DNA of 64,000 bases from Phycomyces nitens. Its lineage: Eukaryota; Mucoromycota; Mucoromycetes; Mucorales; Phycomycetaceae. The stretch is from contig JAHRBC010000003.1 of NCBI GenBank assembly GCA_022702545.1, positions 2,356,001-2,420,000 of the forward strand, read 5' to 3'. Under the pieces are notes generated by a model. It did no database searches, was not told where the DNA came from, and saw only the letters and a list, made by a program, of their open reading frames with translations. Both the position numbers and the translations under genes were made by a program. Below, one piece after another: positions 52,320 to 64,000 of this stretch. Every line of letters begins with the position of its first letter. Positions within the stretch are counted from its first letter, which is position 1.

Positions 52320-55182
52320 TCAGTTAACTGTGCACAGTAGAACAGCCCACCATTTTCCCAGTAGTACATATGCAAACACATGCCGACTCGATTGACCAGA
52401 AAACCAGTTTGTGGCAGTATTCACAAAGAGGTACTGCATCTGGCTGGTGTATGCATTGGTATATTGATCATCACTTGTCTTGAACAATGCCTGGATGAAT
52501 GACCTACATCGTATAGTCCCATCACTGCCTTTGTACACCTGGTCAAGAAGATCGATGGAAGGGATTTTCTGGATACCATTATTGACTATGGTTTGGGAGG
52601 GACTGGCCTGGTGGTAATGAGCAAGTTGCTCATTGTTGTACACCTCACGATAGTACTCCAAGAGGCACTGGTACTTGCTCTCCTTCATGGTGACCTCTTC
52701 CATCAGAGCCAAAGGAAGTGCAGATGATGGCAATGGCTTGTTGCCCTTCACAATGTCAAAGTCTGTCTTGACAGCAGCAAGAAATGCATTCAGATCAAAT
52801 GACAAGGTGGAAACGGTGGCGGCAGTGGCGGCAGTGACAGTGGTGGTGGCAGTGAGCTCAGCAAGGATATCAGCCCGAGATTGCACAAGAACTGGTGCAA
52901 GCATACGCAGGAGGTCTCCTTTGTATGTGTCTTTGTGGTACCTCTTCATATAGGTTGCCTCGGAGCCATCTCTTTGGTTTGTTGAGAAATTCTTGAGAAC
53001 GCCATTGAATCTCTCAAAACTGAACAACCAATATCCATACACCCGGCCAAAGTTGAAGGTGGTCTCACAAAGATGCAGATGGAGATGCATATTTGGCGAG
53101 AGTAGGTCCACACCATATAACACTTGGCATTGTCTGCAGAATGCCTCTAGGGAACTGTGTGCTTCTTCCAGCTTGACCATAGAAATGCTAGGCTTGACGA
53201 GGTACTGACAAGCATTAACAAACAATATCCAATTGCCAAGGTAGACATCAGGCAAATGGCCGTGCAGGAGAACAGGAGAATATACCAGACACCAGGACTT
53301 CCATTCATCCACCTTCATGAATGGAAAGTCCTTACCAATCTTCTTTCTCAATAGCGTATAATCGGGAGGGAGGACCATCTTCTTGGAGTCTTGCTGCATG
53401 GCGGCCAGGTCTCTGTTTGTGAGCAGACCAGCTGATCTCTACTTCTCCATCATCCTTTTGGAAGTTCCCAGAAAGAGGTTATGCATTGGATCTATTATGG
53501 TGCATTCCACTGCATTAAAGTACTCAAGATCGTGGAGTTCTGACCAGCGGACTCCATTCTCCTTTTCCATCCTCTTTCTTTCTACCTCACTGGATGTGTT
53601 CTTCCAGGCCACAGCATCACGGCAATTCTCTTGATCAGTGCAAGCCACCCACTCGGAGAAGACAAACCCAGAATAGTCAACACCACCATTGCCTGGGAGG
53701 CGAGAGAACTGGCAGTTGCACTTGTTACATGCATTAGTACTTGCATGGGATGTGAATCCACATGTTTTCCTGGCAGCAGGGATGTCACAGGCAACAAGAA
53801 GAAGGGCGGCACAAACCAAGGCACCAGAAGGACACTGTGCCATTGGCATCACCACACCCACATACAATGATTTGAGCTCGGCAACAAGGGGACAGAGGTA
53901 GTGGTTGATCTCGCTTGTCTTGGCTTCCTTTGGTCCAGGCATTAGACCGACAAGGAGAACATTCTCCTTCTTGTAACGTTCAGCCCTCGGCAAATTATTA
54001 ACAGAGAGATAGATGGCTCCGCAAGAGTATGTAACCCCATCGAAAGGCTGGAACCAATCGATGTTCATGGTGAGCATGAGAGATCACTCATGATCCACGA
54101 ATTGCCTATCATTGCCATCTTTCAACTCACTCCACTTGGCACCATCGTAGATGTCAAACATCATGCCAGGGACTTGCTGTCTTGCTCTCCAATGGTTGAT
54201 GGATTCCTCAAATCCAGGGCAGCAAAACAGGACTGACAATGCACTGATAATTGGGCTGTACATATACACGTTGTTGGGCAAGGACGTGTTTCTTGGAGGA
54301 GCCTGGAAGAGCTGGCTTCCATAAGTATTTCCAGAGAGCCTCTCAAAATCGCAGCATTGGGGAACACCTTCAGATTCCAAGTACATCTTGTGACAATTGC
54401 TGCATGCCACAAAACGCTGAATACTCTTGGATAAAGCTGTCATGCCAGTCATTGAGTTGAGGCCACTCAAGCTGGATGGAAGACTGAAGGATTGGCCAAA
54501 GTGAGACAGGATCTCGTTTAGAAACTTTATCAAGGTTGAACCACCCAAATTGACAATATATTTCGAGATGAAGAAAGCAGCAAAGGCGGCAACAAAGGCA
54601 TGAAGAGGGTCCACGGGCATAGACACTTCAAATTACTCTATTTGGTTTTCATATTAATATATGATATATGCTTACTTATTTTGTACTAACCTTCAAGTTC
54701 ATCAACTTCATCTTCAGAATCAACCGAAGCATTCAACTCATTGTCAATGGCATCTTCACTTTCAACTAAAAATAATAATATAGCAAGAGCAAAAGGTAAG
54801 TTTTCATATTTTGTTACATAAAGAATACTATTGCAAGTGATCACAATTTATTATATTGTGTATAAATAAAGTCATATACTTACATTCAACATTCTCTTTG
54901 GCATCATTGCTCTCGGCATCAATCTCCATTGCATTGGCATTCTGCAAATGAGTTGTGCCAGTTGGCAATACTATTTTTTAAAAAAAAAGAAATTAATTAT
55001 ATGAATATATGAATAATAAATGCCATATACTTACAATTGTCTCTCATGAAACGTCTTACAATATCATCAGAAGCATGTCTTTTAAATGTCTGAGCAGATA
55101 CAAGGGCAAAACCTCTACCATTGGGAGAGCAGACAGAGCACTTGCATTCGAGTTAGTTGTTGGAGTATGTAGATATGTTTGT
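52320..55182 (-). pseudogene. tnp2 transposase of element G
   Basis: Exon 1 (about 55036-55182) has ECKCSVCSPNGRGFALVSAQ and TFKRHASDD, but the start reads ATA and TAA lies at 55153-55155. Exons 2 and 3 (about 54895-54972, 54692-54766) are acidic. Exon 4 (from about 54640) holds FVAAFAAFFISKYIVNLGG, VACSNCHKMY, TGA at 54084-54086 (HERS expected; CGA to TGA), LTMNIDWFQPFDG (Asp), ACDIPAARKTCGFTSH, CNKCN, DPMHNLFLGTSKRMMEK, TAG at 53439-53441 (TGG to TAG) and LFSFERFNGVLKN (Glu). After HVFAYV the C-terminus diverges and ends at 52320. At least four lesions, so inactive. Confidence 0.85.
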
Positions 55183-55759
55183 TTGTTTTTGTAATTGGTT
55201 TTAATTGTCAAGAAATGAAAATGATTCAGGAACATAGTTTATTTCATATCTTTTATAGTTATTTTACTGACAAACTATCATAATTGACATTGATAATAAA
55301 ATCGGCAATTTACTATAAGCAGTAATTATTGAGTTGTAGTAGTTTAAAGCATTATAAATCTACTGATTGGTTTACGGATGTCTTGAACAATATTGTATTA
55401 CTGGACATCTATTTGAAACAAATTTCAAGACATAATATGTTCTTCCTTGAATCTGCGGCAATTTGAAACATGTTTCAAATTACTCTTTTATCTCATATTT
55501 GTCAACCACCTTTTTCAAAATTGTTTTTATTTGAAGCCCATTGTTCATATTGATTCTGCGACTCTCAATTAGCAAAAAATATATGTCTCAAATCAATTCT
55601 CCTCAAGAAAAAAAGATAATAGCTTTATTACCCAATCATATAACACATTATTATCATCTCCACTATAAATCGAAAACCCATTTTAACATCAATTTGGGTC
55701 TACTGATGATCAAATATTTACCACATTCCCTCACATGAAATTGACCAGTTTTTGTAGTG
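52365..55759 (-). mobile_element. CACTG/CACTA-type element G, right part
   Basis: The right terminus TTGACCAGTTTTTGTAGTG ends at 55759 (complement CACTACAAAAACTGGTCAA), about 580 bp upstream of the tnp2 start as in element B. It abuts a different transposase fragment at 55760. The tnp2 C-terminus diverges at about 52365, which may mark another junction. 55183-55759 is AT-rich subterminal sequence without a gene. Confidence 0.6.
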
Positions 55760-56886
55760 TACTGTGTCTGCAGTTGTTCGATCCCGCCCTTGATACACCT
55801 GTAGAGATTTTGCATACTGTTACTCTTGGAGTATGTAAATCCCTTGTTAACCATTTGTTCAAGGAAGTTTTAAAGGGAAACACTGCTTCACAAGTAAAGT
55901 TATCTTATCTGTTAGAGCAAGAAAAAGGTTCTAGGGACTTTACAAGGACTTTCAGAAAGAAGCTTAGACATAGTGGATCTTACCTTGGCAAGGAGTTCAA
56001 GATCCTGATGCAAGTTCTGCCACCGATTCTTAATGCTGAATTCACAGACAACCCAAAAGTTTGTATGATTGCCAAGCCCTTTACAGAACTTGGTATTCTA
56101 TCATCTTTACTGCTTGTTTGAGAGATAACCACTGACTTTGATCAATATCTCAACAACATCAATAATGCTGCTCGCTGTCTGGTCAAGTCCTTGCATGAAT
56201 ACGATGTCTATGCTAAGATCAAGTTCAGCCTGACCCTGAAGACCCACCTTTTGCTGCATCTTAAGGAAGACATCAAGAGATTTGGTTGTGCTTTACATTT
56301 TGAGACCGAGAAAGGTGAACAATTCAACAAGTTCATCTGGACTCATTTGGTGTATTTGAACCATCGTGCTGATAACAGGGATCTTATCCATAAGTTTGGA
56401 AAGCAAGATATGCTTAGACACATTGCTAATGGAAGCTCATGGATTGACAGGACTACAAGAACTCATGTACAAAGTGGACCCAGTATATCTGCCTTCCTTC
56501 ATGATCAAGGAAGCAAATTTTCTGACAATTACTTTGGTAAGCGTCAGGAATTTGTGGACAACAATCATGTAAACAGAAAGATTGTTGCTGGTGTCTCTGT
56601 TGTATTTTCTTACAACCATGATGCCAACAGACTGTTTGCTGGAAAGGTGGTGGAAAGTAATGGTGTTTTGTACATTCAGCATTACCAACTTTCCTCACCT
56701 AACCTGAACTTGGCAACAGTTGGCTGTCAAGCAACTGAACAATACTGCAAGTTGGAAGATGCTAGAATCAAATGCATGCTACATCTGACCTTAGGTGAGC
56801 ACCTTTCTCACATCAACCTCTTCAAGTTTGGATCTTATCACTTCTTTTGCAAAAACTACTTCTGTTTTTTTACTTTAAATCAATAA
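55760..56886 (+). pseudogene. transposase-like protein of an unnamed fungal TE family, C-terminal half
   Basis: In-frame from the junction with element G: LQLFDPALDTPVEILHTVTL, GVCKSLVNHLFKEVL, GSYLGKEFKILMQVLPPILN, TGA at 56119-56121, then LKTHLLLHLKEDIKRFGCAL, HFETEKGEQFNKFIWTHLVY, HRADNRDLIHKFGKQDMLRH, a VFSYNHDANRLFAGKVVES block and NLFKFGSYHFFCK. The LLLHLxxDIxRFG ... FETExxExFN pattern parallels LHLHLxETIxDFG ... FxFERYN of tnp2, which suggests a related DDE nuclease whose Glu lies in FETE. I know similar unnamed proteins in fungal genomes but cannot give a family name. N-terminal half missing; one stop. Confidence 0.6.
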
Positions 56887-57149
56887 AATTCTTTCTTCTT
56901 TGTCCTCTTTTTGGCGTTCTATATGGAGTTTACGGAGTTAGAAAGCCTAAGGAAAGAGGGAAAGTGTAACATTTAAACTCCGTGATTTTGTAACAATTTT
57001 AAGCAGTGAAAGTTTGTAAGAATTTTACTAGTAAAAAATGTAAACACTTTAATCACGTGACGTTTTTGATTCTTCTCTATAGCTTACTAAGCATATTGTA
57101 CTTTCTCCTTACTCTTTTACTCTTATATTATATTATTATAAAGTACAAA

Positions 57150-60100
57150 ATGCCTAGATCCACTGTCCCCCCTGAAGAAAGAGCTGAAAGAAGACGGACA
57201 TACATGAGAGAATACCAGCGTAATCGTCGGCAATCAATGCAAGTGAGAATATCAGAAACAGAAACACAACAACGGAATTCAATGTCTCAAGCAGAGTACA
57301 TGGAAGAATATCGACGCAGACGCCAACAAATAACTGAAATTGAAGTAGTTGAGATAGTAGAAGCAGAGAATATTAGTAATTCTCGTGCAGAGTATATGCG
57401 AGAGTATCGACGCAGACGCCGGCTTGCAGCTGAAATAGAAATAGTTCAGGCGGAAATAGTTCAGGCAGAAGTAGTGGAGACAGAAGCGGCAGAGACAGAA
57501 GAAGAGAACCAGAATTCTCGAGCAGAATATATGCGCGAGTATAGGCGTAGTAGACAACGTAGAGCTGCTGAAGAGAATGAGCGAGTAGTAAGAAGACGTA
57601 GACTGAATGACACTGAGACAGATAATTGGAGTAACATACAAAGAAAGTATGAATCAACCATCAGAAAGGGTCCTACATACGTATGCGGATGTTGTGGAGG
57701 CCTTTTCTTTCAAAAAGATATATCTTCAGTAGAAAGAATCACTCTTGCGGGCAATTGGGGCTGTTCAGAAGATATTGTTGAGAAAACCTTTTGGGCAATT
57801 GACAATAATAAGATACCAAGCACTTTCGTCGATGAAGAAATTACAGACAAGATTCCACTATGTCCTACCTGTAAAACATCACTTCGAAAGAAAACACTTC
57901 CAACTCTTGCCCTGTCTAATGGCCTCCAATTTCCTGACCATGTCGTTTGTCTAGATGACCTAACAAGATTAGAAGAACGACTTGTTGCACCTCGACACGT
58001 TTTCCAGTCTATATGGACACACAAAGGACTAACTGGGCAGTATAGAAGCAAAGGCGGTATTGTAAATGTACCTGTTAATGTTGACACAACAGTCTCTTTA
58101 CTTCCTCGTAATCTTGACGACTCAAATACAATTCACTTGAGCTTAGCTCGTAGGATGCGTTATGTCAAAGACTATATTAGAGGTAATATAAGTCCCGCTA
58201 AAGTTTGGAGAGCAGCGATATTCCTACAGTCAACCTCACTCTACCAAGAGTATAATATCTCCTTGAGTGAAAATTGGATACAAGAATCTGCCAGCAATGA
58301 TACTAGAATCGTAGAAGAGGACAATATCATTAAACACTCTGAGGAAAATGAAGAAAGTAATGCCGAGGACGAATCTATGAACTCTGGCGAGCAAGAAACT
58401 GTTATAGTTTCAGATCACGAAGCCCTCAGACTTTCACCTGGAGATGGAAAGATACCTCTATCCATTATAACCGACAAAGATAGCGACTTTCTGGCATTCC
58501 CTCAAATTTTCTGTGGCCAGCGGTTATCTTCTGATAATATATCTTACTCTTGCATGACAAAATCTATTGCAAGAAGGTTCGATCGAAGAGCAGCTCAAAG
58601 AGTGGAGTATATTCTGTATATGGACAGAAAGAACCAAATAATGAGAATGTATAGCAACCTTAATACAGTTCTTCGAAAGAAAACCAAGATCTCCAACAAC
58701 GTACCTTACAATGCATCTGATTTCTTGAGTAACAACAATGTTGAAGGACTACTGAGCAAAGACCAAGCATATAAGACCTTCAGTGGTATCCGTTCTACTG
58801 CAGAATATTGGAAAAATGAAAAAAAGAATCTCTTGGCAATGGTTAGACAATTTGGCATTCCAACAATCTTTGTAACTCTATCTGCAGCCGAAGCAAGTTG
58901 GCCAGAGTTACTCTGTATCTTAAAACTTGTAAATGATGGAGTTTCTATCACGGAAGAACAAGCAGGGCAATTATCGTATGCAGAAAAAGCCAAGCTTATT
59001 CAAAAAGACCCGATTACATGTGCCAGATACTTTGACTATCGCTTTAGGCAACTAAAGAAAACTTGGAAAGCACCGAATGGGCCTTTTGGAGATCATTCGA
59101 TTAAAGAATATTTCTTCCGGATCGAATTCCAGCACAGAGGCTCGCCTCATGTTCATATGCTTGTATGGCTTGAGGGCGCTCCCAAGTACGAATCTGTTCA
59201 TGAGGATATCGAAAGAAAAATATGTGAATTTGTTGATAGTATGATTACATGCAAAAGGCAGTGGAGTGGGATTGTACACGACCAACAGGAAGATCACTGT
59301 AATGAAGATACTTGGAAAGAACTATTAAGAAGACAATATCATAGGCACACATCTACCTGCCAAAGAAAACGTAACAATGTTACAATCTGTCGATTTAACA
59401 TTCCGTTTTACCCTATGGACAGAACCCGAATATTACTCCCGCTAAATGAAAATGATGCTCTATCTGAGAATACCATTACTAAGTTAAAGCAGAATATTAC
59501 TCGGATCAAAGCATATCTTCAAGAACACTACGAGGATCTTCAAACATCAACCATGAGTTTTACCAATTTCCTGATAGCTGTCAATATAACATCTATTGAT
59601 GAATATATATTATCTATCCGCAATACCCTGAAAATGAACAAAATCATGATACAACGACAGCCAAATGAAGTTATGATCAATAACTATAACCCAAAAATAT
59701 TCAGCATGTTCAGGTCAAATATGGATATTCAGTTTATTCTCGATCCGTATGCATGCTGTGCATATGTAGTTGACTATATAAACAAGGCTGATAGAGGTTT
59801 GAGTAAGACACTTGAAGAAATTTACAATAAGCACAAAGATGACAGTAGCTCGACACCTTTTAATATGATGAGGTCACTTGCTGCGACATATTACAATGCT
59901 AGTGAGATATCCGCTCAAGAAGCAGCATACAACTTACTACGAATTCGAATGTCAGAAGCAAGCACAGCAACAATATTCATACCAACAAGCAGACCAGAAA
60001 ACCGACTTCATATACTAAAGAAGCAATCTGAACTTCTAGAAATGGATCCGGACTCTACCAACTGCTTTGAGGCTGGGTTAATCGACCATTACATCTGTAG

Positions 60101-60251
60101 ACCTCAAGAATTGGAGACTATGACCTTGGCGCAGTTTGCTGCGTATTTTGAGTTTTCAAAAAGCGACCATCAAGAAATAGTACAGCTACTGATATCACTC
60201 AAGGTGATGTTAATGATGATACCTACTTTGACCCCCAGAAGATCAGGCTGA
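57150..60251 (+). pseudogene. Helitron Rep (HUH) protein, N-terminal part of Rep/Helicase
   Basis: The start is placed at ATG 57150 (MPRSTVPPEERAERR); the open frame extends upstream only through a hydrophobic, AT-rich stretch. Residues about 15-155 hold four copies of a basic/aromatic motif (AEYMREYRRRR and variants). A zinc-binding region follows (CGCCGGLFFQKD, LCPTCKTSLRKK), then a PRNLDDSNTIHLSLARRMRY segment typical of the DUF6570-type region of Helitron proteins. The HUH motif HRGSPHVHM is at about 661-669 and the tyrosine motif YVVDYINKADRG at about 871-882. It nicks the ends and drives rolling-circle transposition. From about 60170 the correct frame shifts, and the ORF closes at 60251. 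Confidence 0.85.
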
Positions 60252-60540
60252 TCGTATTCAAGAAAATAATGACAAAAATACACATTATGGTGAGCCAGGC
60301 CAAGTGTATTGTCTTTTGCAGAACCAAGGGTTCATTAGAAAACGAACCAAGCCACGTGTCATCCGATACTACAAATTTAATATCAACCAAGATGCCGACG
60401 AATATTTTCGCTGCTTATTGATGCTATACAAAAGTTGGAGAAATGAAGAAGAAGAGCTATTAAGCATCAATTGTGAGGAAAAGTTTCTGGAGAATTCTGA
60501 GACTATCATGTTAGCAAAAAGAATTCTCTCAGGTTGATGA
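60252..60540 (+). pseudogene. Helitron linker between Rep and helicase, frameshifted
   Basis: QGFIRKRTKPRVIRYYKFNI, DADEYFRCLLMLYKSWRNEE and EELLS match the usual region between Rep and helicase. It is in a different frame from both neighbours. A run of five C (60232-60236) is at one shift point. Confidence 0.7.
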
Positions 60541-60565
60541 TGATGTATTAGATGGATATTTCGAG

Positions 60566-62734
60566 ATGCTTTCACTTGAACGCAGTAATATGGATACAGA
60601 AAGAGAAGATGAACCCGTAGAAAATGCAGAAACTCTGGCTCCGCCTATTGCAGAAAATGATTTCAGACGTTACACTCTAGATATTGATGATAATGAAGAA
60701 GGAGAATACCATCGAACAACAGATTTAACGGAAGAGCTAAATGTAAATGGCTCTACACAGAACAATCGATTGTCATATCTTGAGAAAGTCAATATTCCAA
60801 AATGGCTAAGCAACTCCGAGTATCAAAATCTTCTGTCAATGCTGAACTTGCAACAGAGACAGTATTTGTACCACATCATCGATCATATTCGTAACAATAT
60901 TGACCCTGCACATATTCCCCAATCCAATCCCATTACATCAACACAAAATCATGCACCGTTCTATCACTTCGTAACTGGAGGAGCCGGTACAGGAAAAAGC
61001 TTATTGATAAAAGCAATTTATCAAAGCCTTGTACGCGAGTTGGACAGGACGAGGGAAAGAGATATGAATACACCGTCAGTTCTGCTATGTGCCCCAACGG
61101 GAAAGGCTGCTTTCAATATTTCAGGCCAAACATTACACAATGCATTCCAGCTCCCTGTAACACAGCGTGGAAGAGGTGGACTCTCTCAACTCTCAGCAGA
61201 TGTTTCTCATTCAATGGGTGTTGTACTTGCCGATCTGAAAGTAGTCATTATTGATGAGATAAGTATGGTAGGAGAAACTCTTTTTGGGTGGGTAGATCGA
61301 CGACTACGAGACATATTTGACCGATCTGTCCCATTTGGTGGAAAGTCAGTTATTGTCTTTGGTGATTTTCTACAACTTCCGCCAGTTGGGGACACACCAC
61401 TTTACAGCACCAGCCGTGCAAGAGATACAAATCCATTTGTATCCTTATTTGGGTACAAGATTTGGGATTTGTTTAAAGTCCATAAATTAACAGAGATAAT
61501 GCGACAAAGAGACGATGTCCCATTTGCAGTAGCCTTAAACAACATGGCAATTGGGTCAATGACTGAAGACGATATTCAGATTCTCCAAAGTCGAGTGGCT
61601 TCAATAACCCCTGAAGATGCAATGGAGATTAGCACTGGCAGAAGAACATTACCTTCAAGCCTCGTAGCTCAAGAAAGCAATTTATCTGACAGCAGTAACC
61701 AAAAGCCGATATATCTGTTTAACACAAATGCATATGTTCAGCAAACAAACCAGCACATACTTACAAGCTTGAATACTGAAGGTGCAATTTCAAAATCTTT
61801 CGACCGAGTAACTGGGCATTGCAGAGATTGCACTGCTATTCAAAGGCTCACATATTCTGCCGATGATCACGCAAAACAATCCGATGTCCAAGGACTGATA
61901 AAGACCCTTTTGCTGAAAATTAGTGGAAAATACATGATGACTGTAAATATAGACACAACTGATGGTCTCGTCAATGGTACAACTAGAATCTTGGAGAGGA
62001 TTGATTACGGCCAAAACCTGGTATCTGACGACTCTAGTTCTGAAACAGCCAATCCTACTCTTTTAAAAAAGCCCTTAAGATTATGGATTAAATTTGATGA
62101 TGAAAGAAGTGGGAAGCAGCTGAGAAGACAGCAAGAAAGAATCCGACGTAGACTTGGGATTTCAGACAATCTAACAATGATAGAGCCTCACTCTACAATA
62201 ATTCGCAGAAATCTGAAAAGTCAAATACATCTGACCCGCACGCAATTCCCCATGGTTCCAGCTGAAGCGCTCACTGTACACAAGTCACAAGGGGGTACTT
62301 ACAAATCCGTTGTTGTTTTTGACCATGGTTCATACAGAATGATGAGATCACTTCTATATGTTGCATGCTCCAGGGCCACTTCTGCCGATGGCCTAAGATT
62401 GATATGCAAGAGTAACCAGTTTATTCCACCGAAGCCCATAACCGAAGATCAAAACAATCAGCTACAAATTGAAATCAACAGACATCAAACAGTACAGCTG
62501 GAACTATCGTTTGGCCACCTACAGAAACAAGAAGAAAGTGATTATACACAGCTAATATCGCACAATGTACAGAGCTTGAGGGCACATTTAAGCCAAATAA
62601 CCAGCGACCAAGTATACCTGTCCTCAAATATCCTCCTTTTCAATGAAACATGGACATTACCAAACCATGAAAGCTGTGTTATTCCAGGATTTACATTGGT
62701 ATCTTCTATTGACAGTAACCCAACCAATGCTTGA
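60566..62734 (+). pseudogene. Helitron Pif1-like helicase plus start of endonuclease domain
   Basis: Numbered from 60566. Walker A GGAGTGKSLLIKA at about 137-149, CAPTGKAAFNI at about 174-184, Walker B VIIDEISMVGE at about 225-235, GDFLQLPPVGD at about 266-276, EIMRQRDD, LTVHKSQGGTYKSVVV at about 567-582 and LYVACSRAT at about 596-604. This is the SF1B/Pif1 motif series, with the insertion usual for Helitrons. From about 659, SHNVQSLRAHLSQITSDQVY and ILLFNETWT begin an endonuclease/exonuclease/phosphatase domain (catalytic Glu in NETW), which is cut by a frame change at about 62730. The helicase core itself looks intact. Confidence 0.85.
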
Positions 62735-63214
62735 GTTTCTGGTGCTTGCTGTTATGTTCGCAATTCATTTTTATCTAGAACAATTGGGTCAAGCAATGAA
62801 ACTGCCATACGCACCGCCAACTCCAGACTGTTCCTTGATGGAAACAATGGATCAACTAGTGTAGCTTTCTTTGTCTTGAACGAAAGCCTATATTGCAGCA
62901 TATATGTATCTCCACGATGTCAACTAAGTACCTTGATGGAAGCACTAGAGTTTGTTGTTAGCCATGATTATATGCACATAACGATCGCTGGTGATTTTAA
63001 TGTTGATTTCACAAAAGAATCAACCAAGAAAGCCACTTTACTTCAATTTATGAATAGCAAGAACATGACCACTACACTCCCAGCCACTATTCAGTCGACA
63101 ACAAACCAAAATACTCTCATTGACAACATTTTTACAACTATGCCAGTTATGGATTCAGGAAAATATTTATCCTTGACAAGTTATCATGCTCCTTTGTGGG
63201 CAAAATTTATGTAA
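62735..63214 (+). pseudogene. Helitron endonuclease domain, C-terminal part
   Basis: Continues the endonuclease after a frame change: LNESLYCSIYVSPRCQLSTL, HITIAGDFNVDFT (GDFN, metal site), LIDNIFTTM and SYHAPLWAKF (SxH, catalytic His). These are the last motifs of the domain found in non-LTR retroposons and Helentrons. An AATAAA-like signal lies near 63291. Confidence 0.75.
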
Positions 63215-64000
63215 ATTATGTTAATTATTTTATACCTACTCTTCACTATGTTTTTATTCTCTATGTTTTATACTCTCTGTCTCAATACCAAAATAAAGTC
63301 ACACAAGAAAAAAAAAGAAACCGAGTATATCGGAATATAAAACGCCTTACTTGATATAGACTTTAGTCTAAACCGAGTGGTTTTTTCAAAGTGCTTTTTA
63401 ATTTCAGTTTGGGCTGTTAACTATTTCTATTAGCTATTTGCCAAAAAGTAACAATGTGATTCAATTTTAGAAGTACCGACTCTCCCAAATTAGATTTTTT
63501 CAGATTTTTCTGAAAAACAGGCAATTTTCAGCTCAGAATTGACTTTTATAGGCAAAAAACCTTGTTTTAAACTCAATGACCCTAAATTATCATATTTATA
63601 CAAGAATTTCTTTTGGTATAATATTGAACTCTCTTGCAGAATACTTAGCCTTGTGAAAAAACTAATTTCTCCATAAAGAAACTCTGATAACTTATAGTAA
63701 TATGTAGTTTTTTTTAATCCTTTTTCAACTGATGGACTAGGTGCTTTGTTAATGTAATTTTTGTTTTTAAAGGCAAAAGAAAATAAGAAGTTGTAATTTT
63801 ATTCTAATTTTAGCTGATATGTGATATCTTTTTTGATTGGAGTATATTCAGATAGAACATTTTTCCAGTGCTTTGATTTCAATAGATTATGAACATACTT
63901 ATATCAACATTATAAAACAATATAAAAACAATACAAATTTGCTAACTGTTTTTATAACCTTCAATTTTTAATTTAAAATTATTTTTGTATTAATTTATTT
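63215..64000. other. AT-rich sequence, nothing recognised
   Basis: No open frame, repeat family or terminus seen on either strand beyond a possible polyadenylation signal (about 63291). It may hold the Helitron 3' end. Confidence 0.6.

Larger units (their letters stand above)
56887..63214 (+). mobile_element. Helitron with Rep, helicase and endonuclease (Helentron-like)
   Basis: A replication initiator, a Pif1-type helicase and a C-terminal endonuclease/exonuclease/phosphatase domain follow each other on one strand, the gene set of Helentron/Helitron2 elements. Exact ends were not identified: the 5' limit is put at the end of the preceding fragment and the 3' limit at the last stop. Frame changes near 60170-60540 and 62730 show decay or sequence errors. 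Confidence 0.8.

Noticed and set aside
57006..57149. Hydrophobic N-terminal extension of the Helitron Rep (signal peptide?)
   Set aside because: AT-rich upstream sequence in frame; the charged conserved-looking start is MPRSTV at 57150, and a membrane signal makes no sense for a nuclear Rep.

Overview
This window is AT-rich eukaryotic DNA made almost entirely of transposable elements (TEs). Short introns (about 50-80 nt, mostly GTAAGT...TAG), CACTA-type tnp2 transposases, a tyrosine-recombinase (DIRS) retroelement, Tc1/mariner elements and a Helitron with an endonuclease suggest an early-diverging fungus, probably Mucoromycota. That placement is inference. I see no confident host gene, rRNA, tRNA or CRISPR.

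Three groups of CACTA-superfamily elements dominate. (a) 'CACTG' elements start CACTGCAAAA or similar and carry a spliced tnp2 transposase gene convergent with a second spliced gene of unknown function (the 'accessory' gene). Copies: A (1-988, partial), F (9393-10306, partial), C (10719-28904), B (12757-23156), H (about 29064-33599, truncated), D (34934-41098, complete and structurally intact) and G (ending 55759). (b) CACTA-1 elements start CACTACGGCGG, have subterminal CGGTAG/CTACCG arrays and keep only relics of two divergent genes. Copies: 4053-7372, 16944-20750, 33600-43100, plus pieces 10307-10718 and 28905-28981. (c) CACTA-2 elements are related, with TIR CACTACGGCTAAG or CACTACGGCGAGAGG. 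Copies: a piece 7373-9392, and 47480-51368 nested in 46346-51727.

Layout: 1-988 tnp2 remnant A; 1291-3264 Tc1/IS630-like element; 4053-9392 CACTA-1 against CACTA-2; 9393-10306 remnant F; 10307-28981 a four-level nest. In the nest, CACTA-1 holds C (TSD TAA), C holds a Tc1 (TSD TA) and B (TSD TTA), and B holds another CACTA-1 (TSD TAT) inside its transposase gene. H follows, then CACTA-1 copy III at 33600-43100 interrupted by D (TSD GAC). After that come a 5'-truncated DIRS element (43101 to about 46345), nested CACTA-2 copies (TSD TGC) with a small MITE-like insert (TSD TGG), tnp2 remnant G, a fragment of another transposase, and a Helitron at about 56.9-63.2 kb. The last 0.8 kb shows nothing recognisable.

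How the genes work together: in CACTG elements the tnp2 protein (D, D, E residues visible) should cut the termini. The second protein is a candidate counterpart of plant TnpA, but this is inferred from position only. Copies C and D share a T TTT TTG heptamer exactly where a -1 shift is needed to join the N-terminal exons to the main transposase frame, a candidate programmed frameshift. Most stop codons breaking older copies can be explained by C-to-T or G-to-A transitions.
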